Shown piece after piece: positions 50,416-60,544 of a DNA stretch of 64,000 nucleotides. A program made the translations under genes and the position numbers. How positions within the stretch are numbered: position 1 is the first letter of the stretch; each line of letters begins with the position of its first letter. Below the pieces are notes generated by a model. It saw only the letters and a program-made list of their open reading frames with translations. It was not told where the DNA came from and did no database searches. The DNA lies in contig NW_027043830.1 in NCBI RefSeq assembly GCF_037102585.1, positions 496,001-560,000 on the forward strand, read 5' to 3'. This DNA is from Saccharomycopsis crataegensis. Taxonomy: Eukaryota > Ascomycota > Saccharomycetes > Ascoideales > Saccharomycopsidaceae.

Positions 50416-50957
50416 TTAGGTCATCACACTAATAACGACGAGCGCACGGTAAATTAGTAAACGAATCCAACAAATCAAAAAAAAATATCATACCAAAACC
50501 CAATCACTTACCTATTCAATTCATCAGCACTCTCTAGCTGGTTCTGAGTGGCTACTCTTCTTAGCACTTCTCTTTTAGAAGTTTCCTGGACTACCCCGTC
50601 CAATATTAATTCGTCAAGGATATGGTATGCTGTCTGGAAATTGAAAATGATATCCAATTCACAGACGTTCCCGTACGCCTTATCCATTTGCTCAACGTAT
50701 CTCTGGACGATTTCTAGTGTGAGAAGCTCATTGTCCTCATTTGGGATATTGGTGATGAAAAATAACGAAGCGTATCTTCGATAAATAATCTTGGAATCCT
50801 TGTACTCAATGATATTGCACATTTTGGCCCTTCTGGAAAGGATGATCGCGGTGAGTTCTCTAATAATCTTAGTTTTTTCTTTCTGGGAGAGGGGAATGTA
50901 CCATTTTGCCAACCGGACTTTGCCTTGTCGGGACAAAAGGAGGATATATTTGATCAT
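50416..50957 (-). CDS. APS1: AP-1 clathrin adaptor small (sigma) subunit, intron near the 3' end
   Basis: Sigma1 subunit of AP-1, sorting cargo between the trans-Golgi and endosomes. Exon 1 is 50512-50957 and exon 2 is 50416-50428, giving 152 residues (156 in S. cerevisiae). The core is highly conserved: [53 protein letters not shown] and [12 protein letters not shown]. Sigma1 rather than sigma2 follows from KMCNIIEY. Exon 2 encodes only the last residues SVMT; the joined end ESADELNSVMT aligns residue for residue with ESNDNLERVLS of S. cerevisiae Aps1. Unspliced RNA would end ELNR instead. Confidence 0.93.
50429..50511 (-). other. APS1 3' intron
   Basis: 83-base intron. Donor GTAAGT (50506-50511 complement) right after codon position 2, branch-like TACTAAT (50453-50459 complement), acceptor TTAG at 50429. 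The donor's own TAA is the stop of the unspliced reading. Confidence 0.75.
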
Positions 50958-52091
50958 ATTTGATTATTATTGTTATTATTATTGTTATAGTATTGACATA
51001 TATGTAGCACTCTTTATCTTGTACGTGGAGAGTAAAATAATCATAATTCCTCACAATACTGAATAAATGGCAGCGCTCACAACCAGTCATGTGAGAAATG
51101 CATATGGCTACTTTTGGCACCCAAACACCAGGTTTTAAATATAAATCCCAGTTTTTTTGTTCTCTGTGAACTGTTACTTCTCTCACTAACTAACAGGTTA
51201 ATGTAGGTCAGGTGAAGAAGATAGGAGTGTATTGATCAGTTGCATGAGCTCCTTCTCCTTCCCTCGTAACCTACATTCACTAGGGCACATGCTGCTTATA
51301 AGCACATACTGTATTGATATACTCTTGGTTATTTGATTTTTCGTAAGATATGACCCGTAAGCCTAACGACCCTAAGGCCAAAAAGAAATTGAAAAATTAT
51401 AATGCTGTCTGTCGCACAGCAAAAAAGTAAATTTCTTTATCCAAAGGTCTCAGATTGTAAGAAGAAAGTGGTATGTTGCAAACAGTACACACAGAGAAAC
51501 TACAGCTTGATTACAGAAAAGAACTTCGTATTTGCCTGTTACCGTTGACCACGATGAATAACGCATGCACATTTTCTTCTAAACAATCAATCCACTACAA
51601 GGGAAATTTCTTCAGCCTACCAGACTGACTATTATTCTTGACTGGAATATATGAAAACACCCCCTAATCCAGTCCCCTATTCAACCACTTTATGAGAATC
51701 CCCTGCTGCTAATCATAACCACAACTGCAATATATCTCGCTTATTTATTTAATCAATGTATGTTAATTGAACAATTTACAGATAATTATTATATATAATA
51801 ATAACTGTCCCCTCCGGCGCCCGGCAGTGCGTATCACGCGACCCGTCACGGTGCAGTGGTTGACGTCTCCCGGCGGAAATTTCATCCTTCAAAACAATCC
51901 CATTAACAACAACACATCAGCCTTAATTTCCCATGGAACCCTAGCCAGTGAGTTTGGGGAATTGTACTTGTATTAAGAAAAGAAAAAGCCTCCTAAAGGG
52001 TATGCCTCTGTGTGTTTGTGTGTATTTATATGTGTGCTATATTCCAGGTCTCCATTATATCTAATATTATCAATCGGCACCTCTAAGAATC
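50958..52091. other. Long divergent spacer APS1 / MNN2-like
   Basis: 1134 bases without a recognised gene. Half is probably MNN2 regulatory DNA: four CCCCT elements (listed separately), a TATA-like ATATATAATAATAA run near 51790, and a GC-rich island at about 51812-51878. A 26-codon Lys-rich frame at 51350-51430 is not credible as a gene on its own. Confidence 0.4.
51660..51813 (+). promoter_or_regulatory. Cluster of four CCCCT (STRE-like) elements
   Basis: CCCCT at 51661-51665, 51674-51678, 51700-51704 and 51809-51813, all on the + strand, 280-430 bases before the MNN2-like ATG. CCCCT is the Msn2/Msn4 stress element core in S. cerevisiae. Clustering makes chance less likely; the factor in this species is unknown. 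Confidence 0.5.
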
Positions 52092-53963
52092 ATGATCGGT
52101 ATCCTCAATCGCCTTTATCGTCGGAATAGACGTATATTGATGGTCATATTCTTGATCATGATGATATTTTTCACCCTCAATAATCTTGAAACCACGCGCT
52201 TTCCAGATTTGTTAGATCCCTCTTCTAACAGCATTGCTACCAAATCAAAACAAGACGATCCGGAAGAATATCAAGACCAACTTCGAAAACTTAATAAACA
52301 GAAGTTTGGGGGTGGTACACAACAGCTTCTGCATAGTGATATTGATGTTAATATTCGAACCACCAACGAGTATCTCATGTCTCATCTTTCATTGAGTCAA
52401 GTTGATTTGAATAAATTGGAACTTGCAACAAAAAACCCTTTCCCTTTCGATTCGGCGAGACTTGCTACAATTCATTCATCTTTGAAAGATATTTTCCAAG
52501 TTTATAAAGATTCGGCACCAACTATAGACTCGCTTGGTCGTTACAAACACAGCCAAAGAATTTATCATGCAGGGTACGATACCAAAGTGGACCCTAATGC
52601 CCCAGTGTTCACCGAAGATTACTTACGTGAGTTTTTGGATTTAAACGATGAAGAGCTTCAAGCAATGAAATCATCACACGAGAATGTGGTCAGAAACCTT
52701 CCAGAAAATTTCTCCGAAGGGGCGTTCAAAGGGAATGGTATTGTGTACGTTGGGGGCGGTAATTTTAACTGGCTCGTGATGCTATCAATTAAAACTTTAC
52801 GTTATTTAGGATCGGAATTACCAGTCGAAGTTATCATTCCAAAAGTCGAAGAATACGAAATCGATCTCTGTGGTCGAGTATTTCCTGCATTGGGAGCTAA
52901 ATGTGTTTTACTTCCTCAAGTTTTGGGCGCTGAAGTGGTGAAAAACTTCAAATTCTTTGGATACCAATATAAAGCCCTTGCGTTACTTGCCTCATCTTTT
53001 GAAAATGTTCTTCTTCTTGACTCCGATAATGTCCCTGCTGCAAAACCCGATTATCTATTTGATTCAGAGCCTTATAAGTCTAAAGGTTTAATCTCTTGGC
53101 CAGATTTCTGGAAACGCGCCACCTCTCCATATTTCTACGATATCGCGGGAATTACTGTTTCTCAAAGACGTACACGGTATGGTTATCATAATTATGGAGT
53201 CTATGAGGCGGGAATCATCAACGAAAATGAACAAGATCCTTCTCAAATACCTCTACATGACCGCGAGGGGACAATTCCTGATCCGACTACCGAATCCGGT
53301 CAATTGATGATTTCCAAGAAATTCCATGCTAAGACCCTTCTTTTATCACTTTATTACAATTTATATGGCCCATCACATTATTACCCTCTTTTCTCACAAG
53401 GATCAGATGGTGAAGGTGATAAAGAAACCTTCTTGGCGGCGGCAGTGGTTTTAGATAAGCCATTTTACCAAGTCAACAAATTCCTTAATGCATTTGGACA
53501 TTACGATGAAGATCGTACGTTTATTGGCTGTGGGATGGGTCAATACGATCCTGTGGAAGATTATTCAATCCTTAGTAATAATTTAGATTTATTGAAGGAG
53601 CGACCAGAAAAAAATTTCATGAGTTTCCAAGATGCAAACGATGCTGGTATTCCTTTGCAACAGAATACTCCTAGAATATTGTTTATTCATGCCAATTTCC
53701 CAAAACTCAACCCGGCAGAACTTAAAAAGAAAGGGATTCTCTTCAAGAAAAATGGAGATCGGATCAGGTTGTATGGAGAAGGTATGCCAAAGAGGGTGGG
53801 TTATGATTTCGAATTGGTCCAATGGACTTCGATGTACTCTTTGGTTTGTGAATTAGAAATCAAGGTTGATGCGTTCAACAGCATTTCTAGAAACGATTTG
53901 TGTGATGAGATTTCAGCACAGCTTGCATTCTTGAAGAATAGTATTAATTCATTAGACATTTGA
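52092..53963 (+). CDS. GT71 alpha-1,2-mannosyltransferase (Mnn2/Mnn5 family)
   Basis: Golgi enzyme that starts (Mnn2) or extends (Mnn5) mannose branches on the outer-chain backbone of N-glycans. 623 residues: short basic cytosolic tail, signal anchor at about 14-31 (ILMVIFLIMMIFF), stem, then the catalytic domain. Motifs: GIVYVGGGNFNWL (about 216), the sequence KFFGYQYKALALLASSFENV, LLLDSDNVP with the DSD metal/nucleotide site (about 313-315), GLISWPDFWKR, and GSDGEGDKETFLAAA near 440. Fungi outside the Saccharomyces group often have several such genes, so the paralogue is not assigned. Confidence 0.9.
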   Translation: MIGILNRLYRRNRRILMVIFLIMMIFFTLNNLETTRFPDLLDPSSNSIATKSKQDDPEEYQDQLRKLNKQKFGGGTQQLLHSDIDVNIRTTNEYLMSHLSLSQVDLNKLELATKNPFPFDSARLATIHSSLKDIFQVYKDSAPTIDSLGRYKHSQRIYHAGYDTKVDPNAPVFTEDYLREFLDLNDEELQAMKSSHENVVRNLPENFSEGAFKGNGIVYVGGGNFNWLVMLSIKTLRYLGSELPVEVIIPKVEEYEIDLCGRVFPALGAKCVLLPQVLGAEVVKNFKFFGYQYKALALLASSFENVLLLDSDNVPAAKPDYLFDSEPYKSKGLISWPDFWKRATSPYFYDIAGITVSQRRTRYGYHNYGVYEAGIINENEQDPSQIPLHDREGTIPDPTTESGQLMISKKFHAKTLLLSLYYNLYGPSHYYPLFSQGSDGEGDKETFLAAAVVLDKPFYQVNKFLNAFGHYDEDRTFIGCGMGQYDPVEDYSILSNNLDLLKERPEKNFMSFQDANDAGIPLQQNTPRILFIHANFPKLNPAELKKKGILFKKNGDRIRLYGEGMPKRVGYDFELVQWTSMYSLVCELEIKVDAFNSISRNDLCDEISAQLAFLKNSINSLDI

Positions 53964-55225
53964 AAACATTCCGATAAAACATTTGAACTTGGGAAAGTTT
54001 TATTCATATTATTTATTATAGTTAAAGTTCTCGTCCTTATTTCAAAAAAAATGAAATGCTAAAAAAGATAAAATACTAAAGAAGAATGAACAATTCTCTT
54101 GTTCTGCATTTTATTTGTGTTCGGTTCTGCTTTATTACCTATTCCTTTAAACCTACCTATTTTTTATTTTACTGCTGCATTCAAAAGATCAAATACCCAC
54201 ATTCATTCATTTATATTATACACATTGCATTATTCTTCATCAAATTATTCATTCATTACCGCCCACGGTCAGCATTTTGCATATCCATTCATTTTAGCAT
54301 GTCTTTGTTCAAGTATAATCCACCAGTCATTCCTTTATTAAACATTTAGATTTTATTTTGATTATTAGGTTGTTGCGCTCTTCCTTTTTTTTTCATGAAA
54401 GGTCTACCATTTACTTTTATTTATTTATTTTTGTTACTATCCAAATATTCGTTTCGATTGTTTCTTTGGAAACTAGTTATTTATTAATTGCCCTAATTGA
54501 TCATTTAAGCATTCCATTTTTCTCTCATTTTCTTTTTGTTTCTTTTCTATTGTCTTCTCTTTTATCTTTGTTACTTCTTATTTTCATTTATCTCTAGCCT
54601 TTTTTTTTTTTTTTTACATTCTCTTCTGTTCTCGTGCCCTATTGTTTAATTATCTATTTCATTCTCCCCAGCAAGCGTTGTTTTCGCACTCTTTTTTTTT
54701 TTAGTGTAGTCTTTGGTTATGGATTCCGGAGCTTGTAATTCAGGTATTCACTTATTAAAATTTTTAGAACTTATTATTCAGGTTTTGGAATATTTGTTAA
54801 TAGATCACCAACATCTACCTTCTGCGGTGAAGTATATTGGGTTCATTGCAGATATTCTAGTTTACAAACTCACAATTAATCACATTTGTTTAAGCTTACA
54901 TTCATATTTCATAATATTTAAAAAAACAAAAAATTAAAATTAATTATAAAGCCAGGAGTGAAATAAAGCATAAGCAAATGCTAATAAGATAGTAGCAACA
55001 ATTAGGAAAAATCTAAAGAAAGAGAATGAACCAAAATAGAGAGTGAGAGAAAAAAAAAACAGCAATAGAAATTACTAAACAACCATTAAAATAAAATTAT
55101 TTGTAGAACAAAACGGAAACTAGAATTCAAAAACAATTATTTTCAAAAAAAAAAAAATAAAAAAAGAGGAAAAAAAATTAACAGAGCATTCACCATGTCT
55201 AAGGATTAATTAATGATTTTAGCAG
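53964..55225. other. Long convergent spacer MNN2-like / FLC-like
   Basis: 1262 bases, T-rich in the first half and A-rich in the last 300, with T-runs at about 54600-54616 and 54690-54700. Forward frames at 54086-54597 translate to Phe/Tyr/Ile-rich sequence and look like noise. One frame at 54719-54937 is listed separately. Confidence 0.4.
54719..54937 (+). CDS. Small ORF of doubtful status
   Basis: 72 codons from an ATG that follows a pyrimidine-rich, promoter-like stretch with a T10 run. The product (MDSGACNSGIHLL, then HQHLPSAVKYIGFIADILVY) has more balanced composition than the neighbouring noise frames. No family is recognised. It may equally be chance in the 3' flank of two convergent genes. 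Confidence 0.15.
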   Translation: MDSGACNSGIHLLKFLELIIQVLEYLLIDHQHLPSAVKYIGFIADILVYKLTINHICLSLHSYFIIFKKTKN

Positions 55226-58033
55226 TTAGGTATTTCTCAATAATCTCCTCTCATCATCACTATCTTCTTTGCCATCATCAATTTCGTAGTTTAATTTGAA
55301 TCCATCTTCAATAATATCTTTTCCAAGTCCTTTGGTGCCTTCTTTATCTGATGGCTTTGTGACCTGCTCAAAATCGATAAAATCAAACTCGTCGTCATCC
55401 CTTGATGAAGTTTTAAACGGATCCACGGCGGTTATTCTGCTTTTATTACTTATTGAGCCCGAATCAATGGCAAAATTATCACTGAAAACATTTTGATTTG
55501 AATGATCATGATGATGATATTGGCTCAAATTCGGATCTTCGACAAATATGCTACCACGGCGAGGACGGTCTGGGCCTCTGAAATCCATAAATGACCCACT
55601 ACCATCCCTGGCATCATCATACTCATCGAAGTCACTACCCGTTGGACTATCTAAATCAATGAGTTTGATACTGTTCTTATTTTGCATGTCTCCTTCATCA
55701 TTGCCCAAATCCAAAAGATCAACATCTTCCTCGATTGGTCTTTTCTCTTGATTCTTCAAAGCTAATTTAAGAGCTCTCTTATCTCTTCGCTTCTGCTTGG
55801 TGTTTTGCCAGTGAGTATTGAGCATCCCTTTGCAAGCATTCGCCAAGATAAGTAACACCAAGATAACCGTTAATGAAGATTGCAACGCAATAAGCACGAA
55901 CCCCACCACCGTGGACTTAATTCTGCTCATTGAAACCACATCGGTGAACAAGAAGGTCAAGATCAAACTGACGATGCGGACCACTTGAATGATAATATTC
56001 AAACCATTGCCCATTTTGGTATTGAACGGAGTGTATATACAGAAAAATACGCATAATACCACGTCGATGGCCAATTGCCCAAAGATCTGGATCAACGGAT
56101 GGCCAACACCCAAGGCAATAAACGCGTTTCTTCCAAACACCGCAAGGAAGATAATCATGAACACCCACCAAAAATCAACTTTGAACTCATCATAGAACAC
56201 ACCATACCTGCTGATCCAAGGCTTATGATGGAATAAACTATGGGCGCCGCTAAGGGTACTAAATCTTCGACCATTGACCTGTTCTTCTTCATCAGCAGCA
56301 GCCTGCTTTTTGCTAGCAATGTATGCCAAATACCAAATACGAAGGGCAAATGCCATCAAGATGAATGTAAAGATAGAAAATGTCAATGCTGCTAAGAGAA
56401 TCGTCGCCCAGGAATCCTTAATCCGGAATTGATAGAGCGAAAGAAGCACCCATACCCCATATAGAATAACAATCACTCTAATGAGAGTGATCCGAAGATA
56501 GTTTCTGTAGTTTTCTCTGTAACCTTGAAACTTTGGCTTAGTTGGAGGTCTGGAAGATCTGCTGAATATGGAATTAGAACGGAGTGCTGAAGCATCGCGT
56601 AATGACAATCTTCTAAAAATTGCCGAACTTTTGGACATCTTTCTTTGATTGGCATCATAATCCAGATCTTGAGTTTGATTGGCACTTGTGCTTTCATATT
56701 CCTCCAATCTACGCTCCATTTCCTTCACTCTTTTTTCAGTATAGTATAACTCGAGAGAATATTTGAACACAAGCATGAAGAATACAATCCCAGCAACAAT
56801 AATACACCACCAGATTAGCAAAGTCACAAACCCATTCGTGAAAGGAATATTGTTCTTTTCAAGGTATGCTTCGATCCCTGTCACGTATTTAGAGTATGTT
56901 CCGACTGATGTAGTACTGCTGGAGGTTGTAGGTATACTTGATCGTTTTTTAATGATGGTAAAATATCCATTAGCATGGTCGTACCTTTTCACCATTTCTT
57001 CCACCGCTCGCTTAGATGTGGAATTCAGTGATATACTACTAAGAGCCAGCAATGATGAACTAGTCAATGGATCCTCATATAACGTGGTGTTTTGGAGCAC
57101 TTCAACACTAGATTCCGTCAAATTACCACCGGTACGTGATCTCATACTATCGATGGATTTTTCCATGCTTGTCCATTCTAGAACCCCACAAGTCCAGCTG
57201 AAATTCCTGGTGAATGAACGATACACTTTTGGATAATCGACAGAGTATACCCCATTTATCGACATGGTTTGTAGCCATCCAACCAAAATATTAACCCCTG
57301 GGGCATGAAAACCTCCTGCTGCGACATTGGTACCTGGGCCTGATGTTGGGGCAGCAGCCGTTGCGGCAGCCTTACCACCAGCGGCAGTGGTACCAGCAGC
57401 AGCAGCATTACTGGCCCCGCCATCAGTTGGAGCAGTGGCTCCTCCGCCAGCTTGAGAGGTGGCAGAGGTGGACATGGCGACCACCAAGGCGATGATGGCG
57501 GCGACGGCAGTACCCCATTTAGCACTGGCCACTTCAGTAGTATTTCCGTTAGTAATATCGGATCTAAAACACCCCAACTGATTAGTTTCATCATCAACAT
57601 CGTATAGCTCTATATATATCTGGCCCTCCAAGTCAGGAATGGTATAGGCCAAAGTAGAAATCGAAGAGACGTAGGATTCTGGGACGGTATGGTTCCCAGT
57701 GATGGTGACATCAGTATTCTTGGTGATTGGACATAACTCACTAACGCCATCTTCACAGAATTTCACCTCATTATTGGCAACGTTGATCCCATACATGAAT
57801 AAAGAGATCTTGGCCGTAGCATTAACGGTTTCTGATGCGGTACCGGTTGCCGAATAGTAGACAGAATGAGAGACACTGTCAAATTTGAACACAAAATCCG
57901 TCACCTTAATAACAGCCAGATTTGCATCACTAGCGCAGTTGAACGACCCAGTAGAGTCAATACTGGTGGAAGTAGACCATACCAAGCTTGAGAAGTATAG
58001 TATGCAAAATAGAAAAAGATTTAGGGGGATCAT
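55226..58033 (-). CDS. FLC-like TRP/ML-domain membrane protein
   Basis: Fungal TRP-like family of S. cerevisiae Flc1-3 and YOR365C, linked to FAD import into the ER, calcium release and cell wall maintenance. 935 residues: signal peptide (about 1-20), a lumenal ML-like domain with paired cysteines (FNCASDANL, FCEDGVSELCP, LGCFRSD), a first membrane segment (about 172-188), then an unusual Ala/Gly/Thr-rich insert (about 190-243), and HAPGVNILVGWLQTMSINGVYSVDYP with NFSWTCG before the TRP-like bundle of eight or more segments (about 390-750). The cytosolic tail is acidic and Asp/Ser-rich. The paralogue is not assigned; the WTCG motif resembles the YOR365C/filamentous-fungal branch more than Flc2. 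Confidence 0.85.
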   Translation of the reverse strand: MIPLNLFLFCILYFSSLVWSTSTSIDSTGSFNCASDANLAVIKVTDFVFKFDSVSHSVYYSATGTASETVNATAKISLFMYGINVANNEVKFCEDGVSELCPITKNTDVTITGNHTVPESYVSSISTLAYTIPDLEGQIYIELYDVDDETNQLGCFRSDITNGNTTEVASAKWGTAVAAIIALVVAMSTSATSQAGGGATAPTDGGASNAAAAGTTAAGGKAAATAAAPTSGPGTNVAAGGFHAPGVNILVGWLQTMSINGVYSVDYPKVYRSFTRNFSWTCGVLEWTSMEKSIDSMRSRTGGNLTESSVEVLQNTTLYEDPLTSSSLLALSSISLNSTSKRAVEEMVKRYDHANGYFTIIKKRSSIPTTSSSTTSVGTYSKYVTGIEAYLEKNNIPFTNGFVTLLIWWCIIVAGIVFFMLVFKYSLELYYTEKRVKEMERRLEEYESTSANQTQDLDYDANQRKMSKSSAIFRRLSLRDASALRSNSIFSRSSRPPTKPKFQGYRENYRNYLRITLIRVIVILYGVWVLLSLYQFRIKDSWATILLAALTFSIFTFILMAFALRIWYLAYIASKKQAAADEEEQVNGRRFSTLSGAHSLFHHKPWISRYGVFYDEFKVDFWWVFMIIFLAVFGRNAFIALGVGHPLIQIFGQLAIDVVLCVFFCIYTPFNTKMGNGLNIIIQVVRIVSLILTFLFTDVVSMSRIKSTVVGFVLIALQSSLTVILVLLILANACKGMLNTHWQNTKQKRRDKRALKLALKNQEKRPIEEDVDLLDLGNDEGDMQNKNSIKLIDLDSPTGSDFDEYDDARDGSGSFMDFRGPDRPRRGSIFVEDPNLSQYHHHDHSNQNVFSDNFAIDSGSISNKSRITAVDPFKTSSRDDDEFDFIDFEQVTKPSDKEGTKGLGKDIIEDGFKLNYEIDDGKEDSDDERRLLRNT

Positions 58034-58509
58034 CTCTGCTAAGCTATTGGAAGATGATAGAGACTAGCAGAGCTGTGTGTTTAAGACCAAAAAAAAAAAA
58101 AAAGGAAGAAAACCACAGAAATAGCGAGTAATAATTAAACTTCTTCCCAACGAAGTATTAGAAGAGCTGCTAATGAGGGGAATGAGATCTGAGTTCTGCC
58201 TTGAATACAACGGTCAAAGATGTTGTCTCTCTTCCCTTCTAGTGCCATGCATGGATTGCAAGACATGAAAAAAATCGTTTAAAGGCCGGTCTCTTGTTGG
58301 GTGTTACCCGGGGATAAGGCTATCGCTTAAATCATAACTTCAATCAATGCCTTACACAAATCAAACACCACACCCTATTAATATCACCGTATATGTAAGA
58401 AAACCATTATCTAAAACTCAAAAACCCATGTAGACTGTATGTTATATCCGTTATAATATACCTGCCTTTCAAAACTTATTATTATGACGGAAATCTTAAG
58501 TTCTGTCCT
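58034..58509. other. FLC promoter / hydrolase 3' flank
   Basis: 476 bases. It holds an A15 run at about 58088-58102 and a Reb1-type site (listed separately). No RNA gene was recognised. Confidence 0.4.
58304..58310 (+). promoter_or_regulatory. Reb1-type site TTACCCG
   Basis: Exact Reb1 core, about 270 bases upstream of the FLC-like ATG. In S. cerevisiae Reb1 sites also act as transcription roadblocks between neighbouring genes; here the site lies between two same-strand genes. Confidence 0.45.
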
Positions 58510-60240
58510 TCACAATTTCGCTTTCATCGCACTAAGCCTGTACTTAATATCCTTCAAAACCTTAGTATTTGGATTCCAATCATCAAACTCTTTGAGCATC
58601 AACTCAACGTACCTTTCGCCGTTTTCAATATTGGCAGAAGATTCGTACATTAACCCTCGAAGACAAAATGGTAAATAGTAAGGGTTGGACCCAAGTTTTT
58701 CAACCTCAAACGGTTTAAACACTACTGGTGTATCCTCAACCCCTCTTTTTGGATTAGAGTAAAGGAAAAACCGTATCCCTGATTCATACACCTTGAACTC
58801 ATTATAGATTTTGGAATGACCACCCCCTGTCAAAGGTCCCGCTAACGCATTAGATATTTCCTTGATGATTCCATGATCGTTGAGCCCCATGTTCTTTAAC
58901 AAAAGCGCACAATTCAAAATTTTCATCAAGAAATTCGGGGTTTCTGTATCCTTGTCTATATAAATAGACCTAAAGATATTTGGATGTTGTATATGTGAAC
59001 AAACAGAGGAATAAAGTGGCACCAATTGATCATCTATAGACCCCACAAACGCAATCCGAACATTATTACTCAACAAAATCTTCAAGCTTTGTAAATACTT
59101 CACTGATTGAATAGAGTTGAAATCCTGGAATTCAAACAACTCTAACATAGAGTCGCTTTCAATTTTGGAATAAGCCCTGACAAAGATCTTTTGATTAATT
59201 CCGTAAAAAGGACCATTACTAATACCTGCCATTCCAAGTATCCCAAATAGTTTCCCATTCATGTCTGAAATTAGCCCGCTTTCTAGTAGCTGGGCCATCA
59301 ATATGATTGATACTGGGGTACCTTGCGAATGAGCGGCGATATAAATGAAATCGTACTGGTTCAAATCATGCTTGGATAAAACGTCATAAAAATACTTGAC
59401 CCTATCGAATATTTTCCCCTCTTTCTCCAACGCTATTTTTGATAGTCTTATTTTCTTTTTTTTCCCAAAATAATGTTTATTTTCCTTCAACCAAATCTTG
59501 AATGCGTTTTCTGCCTCTGACATAAATTTTATCGACGTTCCTGTAGGTTCCCCAATTAACGGCCTGAGATATTTTGTTGGGAAGAAGCCATGCACCCCAA
59601 TGATCAAAACATTACTAAAACTGGTATTAGGGCAATCGTTTCTTGTCAATTGACTTTTTCTCTGCGATCCTCCTTCGTAACCCAATTTGCTCAGCATGGT
59701 TATGAATAACGATGATAGTTGATTATAGTACGTGTTCTTGGGCAACGATTCTTCAAAAGATGGCACCAAAATATTATGGCTATCAGTGACTGTGGTGCTT
59801 CGTAAAATATCGGGCTTAATATTATCGCTATTTAAGCTTATTTCCTCAGTATATAGGGTATTTGACCTTGTGGTTTGTGTGGCAATACTTATCGATTCCT
59901 TTACTGTCAGTGTCGAGCCATTGGGCCAAAAATACCAGGATTTCCCTTGGATGGTTTCTGAAACCTCAGAAGTTTCCGTGCTGATCATATCACCAAGTTT
60001 ATTGTTATTATTATTATCTTCGCTATCTGGCTCTGGGAAACTATCAACGATGTCCTTATTACTGGTGGTAGCGGCAGCATCGCCAATTCCTGATCCTTGC
60101 TTTCTTTTCCAACGCAACCAGTTGTTTATATCCCACTCATTGGTCTTGATATCTTTGGATTGTGTCATTAAATATTTAGTTATAGTTGCTACTAATTGTG
60201 TTCGACCTTTAGCCATGGGAGATTGTAACAATAGCGTCAT
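58510..60240 (-). CDS. Putative alpha/beta-hydrolase (lipase-like), YDR444W-like
   Basis: 576 residues; role unknown. The hydrolase core starts with NVLIIGVHGFFPTKYLRPLI (about 208-227), where HGFFP resembles the oxyanion strand of lipases, and reaches the nucleophile elbow AHSQGTPV (GxSxG variant with A at the first position, Ser about 306). A later IAFVGSIDDQLVPLYSS (about 395-411) carries the likely acid Asp, and the NDHGI or GGHSK segments (about 460-485) are candidates for the His. The N-terminal 200 residues are Ser/Thr/Asn-rich. I recall a similar HG[FW]FPTKYLRP block in the uncharacterised S. cerevisiae protein YDR444W, but cannot check it. The ATG at 60240 is used; an internal ATG eight codons on is an alternative. 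Confidence 0.75.
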   Translation of the reverse strand: MTLLLQSPMAKGRTQLVATITKYLMTQSKDIKTNEWDINNWLRWKRKQGSGIGDAAATTSNKDIVDSFPEPDSEDNNNNNKLGDMISTETSEVSETIQGKSWYFWPNGSTLTVKESISIATQTTRSNTLYTEEISLNSDNIKPDILRSTTVTDSHNILVPSFEESLPKNTYYNQLSSLFITMLSKLGYEGGSQRKSQLTRNDCPNTSFSNVLIIGVHGFFPTKYLRPLIGEPTGTSIKFMSEAENAFKIWLKENKHYFGKKKKIRLSKIALEKEGKIFDRVKYFYDVLSKHDLNQYDFIYIAAHSQGTPVSIILMAQLLESGLISDMNGKLFGILGMAGISNGPFYGINQKIFVRAYSKIESDSMLELFEFQDFNSIQSVKYLQSLKILLSNNVRIAFVGSIDDQLVPLYSSVCSHIQHPNIFRSIYIDKDTETPNFLMKILNCALLLKNMGLNDHGIIKEISNALAGPLTGGGHSKIYNEFKVYESGIRFFLYSNPKRGVEDTPVVFKPFEVEKLGSNPYYLPFCLRGLMYESSANIENGERYVELMLKEFDDWNPNTKVLKDIKYRLSAMKAKL

Positions 60241-60544
60241 CTATTTTGACGTGTAGCGGTTTCCTTTGTTTTTCTTGGAGGTTTTTTTTTTCTCTGGAGC
60301 CATGCATCAGGTTGCTGGAGATGAGATGACCTTATGTGTTTGTGATTATCATAGAGGCTATTACAAATATCCAATTGATTATTGGTTAATTCGAGAAATT
60401 ATTTCAATCTAAATGGTACAAGAAGACAATTATGGAAATGAAAAATGCACTTAGAATATAAAAATAAATGTACAATAGCAGAAAGCAATAAAATAATTGG
60501 GAGCAAAAAAGAAAATAAAAGAATAAAATCATCTCAAAAGCAAT
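60241..60544. other. Hydrolase promoter / DOT1 3' flank
   Basis: 304 bases, A-rich towards DOT1. A T9 run lies near 60283. Nothing else seen. Confidence 0.35.

Noticed and set aside
51350-51430. 26-codon Lys-rich ORF upstream of the MNN2-like gene
   Set aside because: Too short, with no family match; a short ribosomal protein was considered but the sequence does not fit any I know.
54086-54597. Two adjoining forward ORFs in the MNN2-FLC spacer
   Set aside because: Composition is that of T-rich 3' DNA (Phe, Ile, Tyr runs) and alternative frames look alike.
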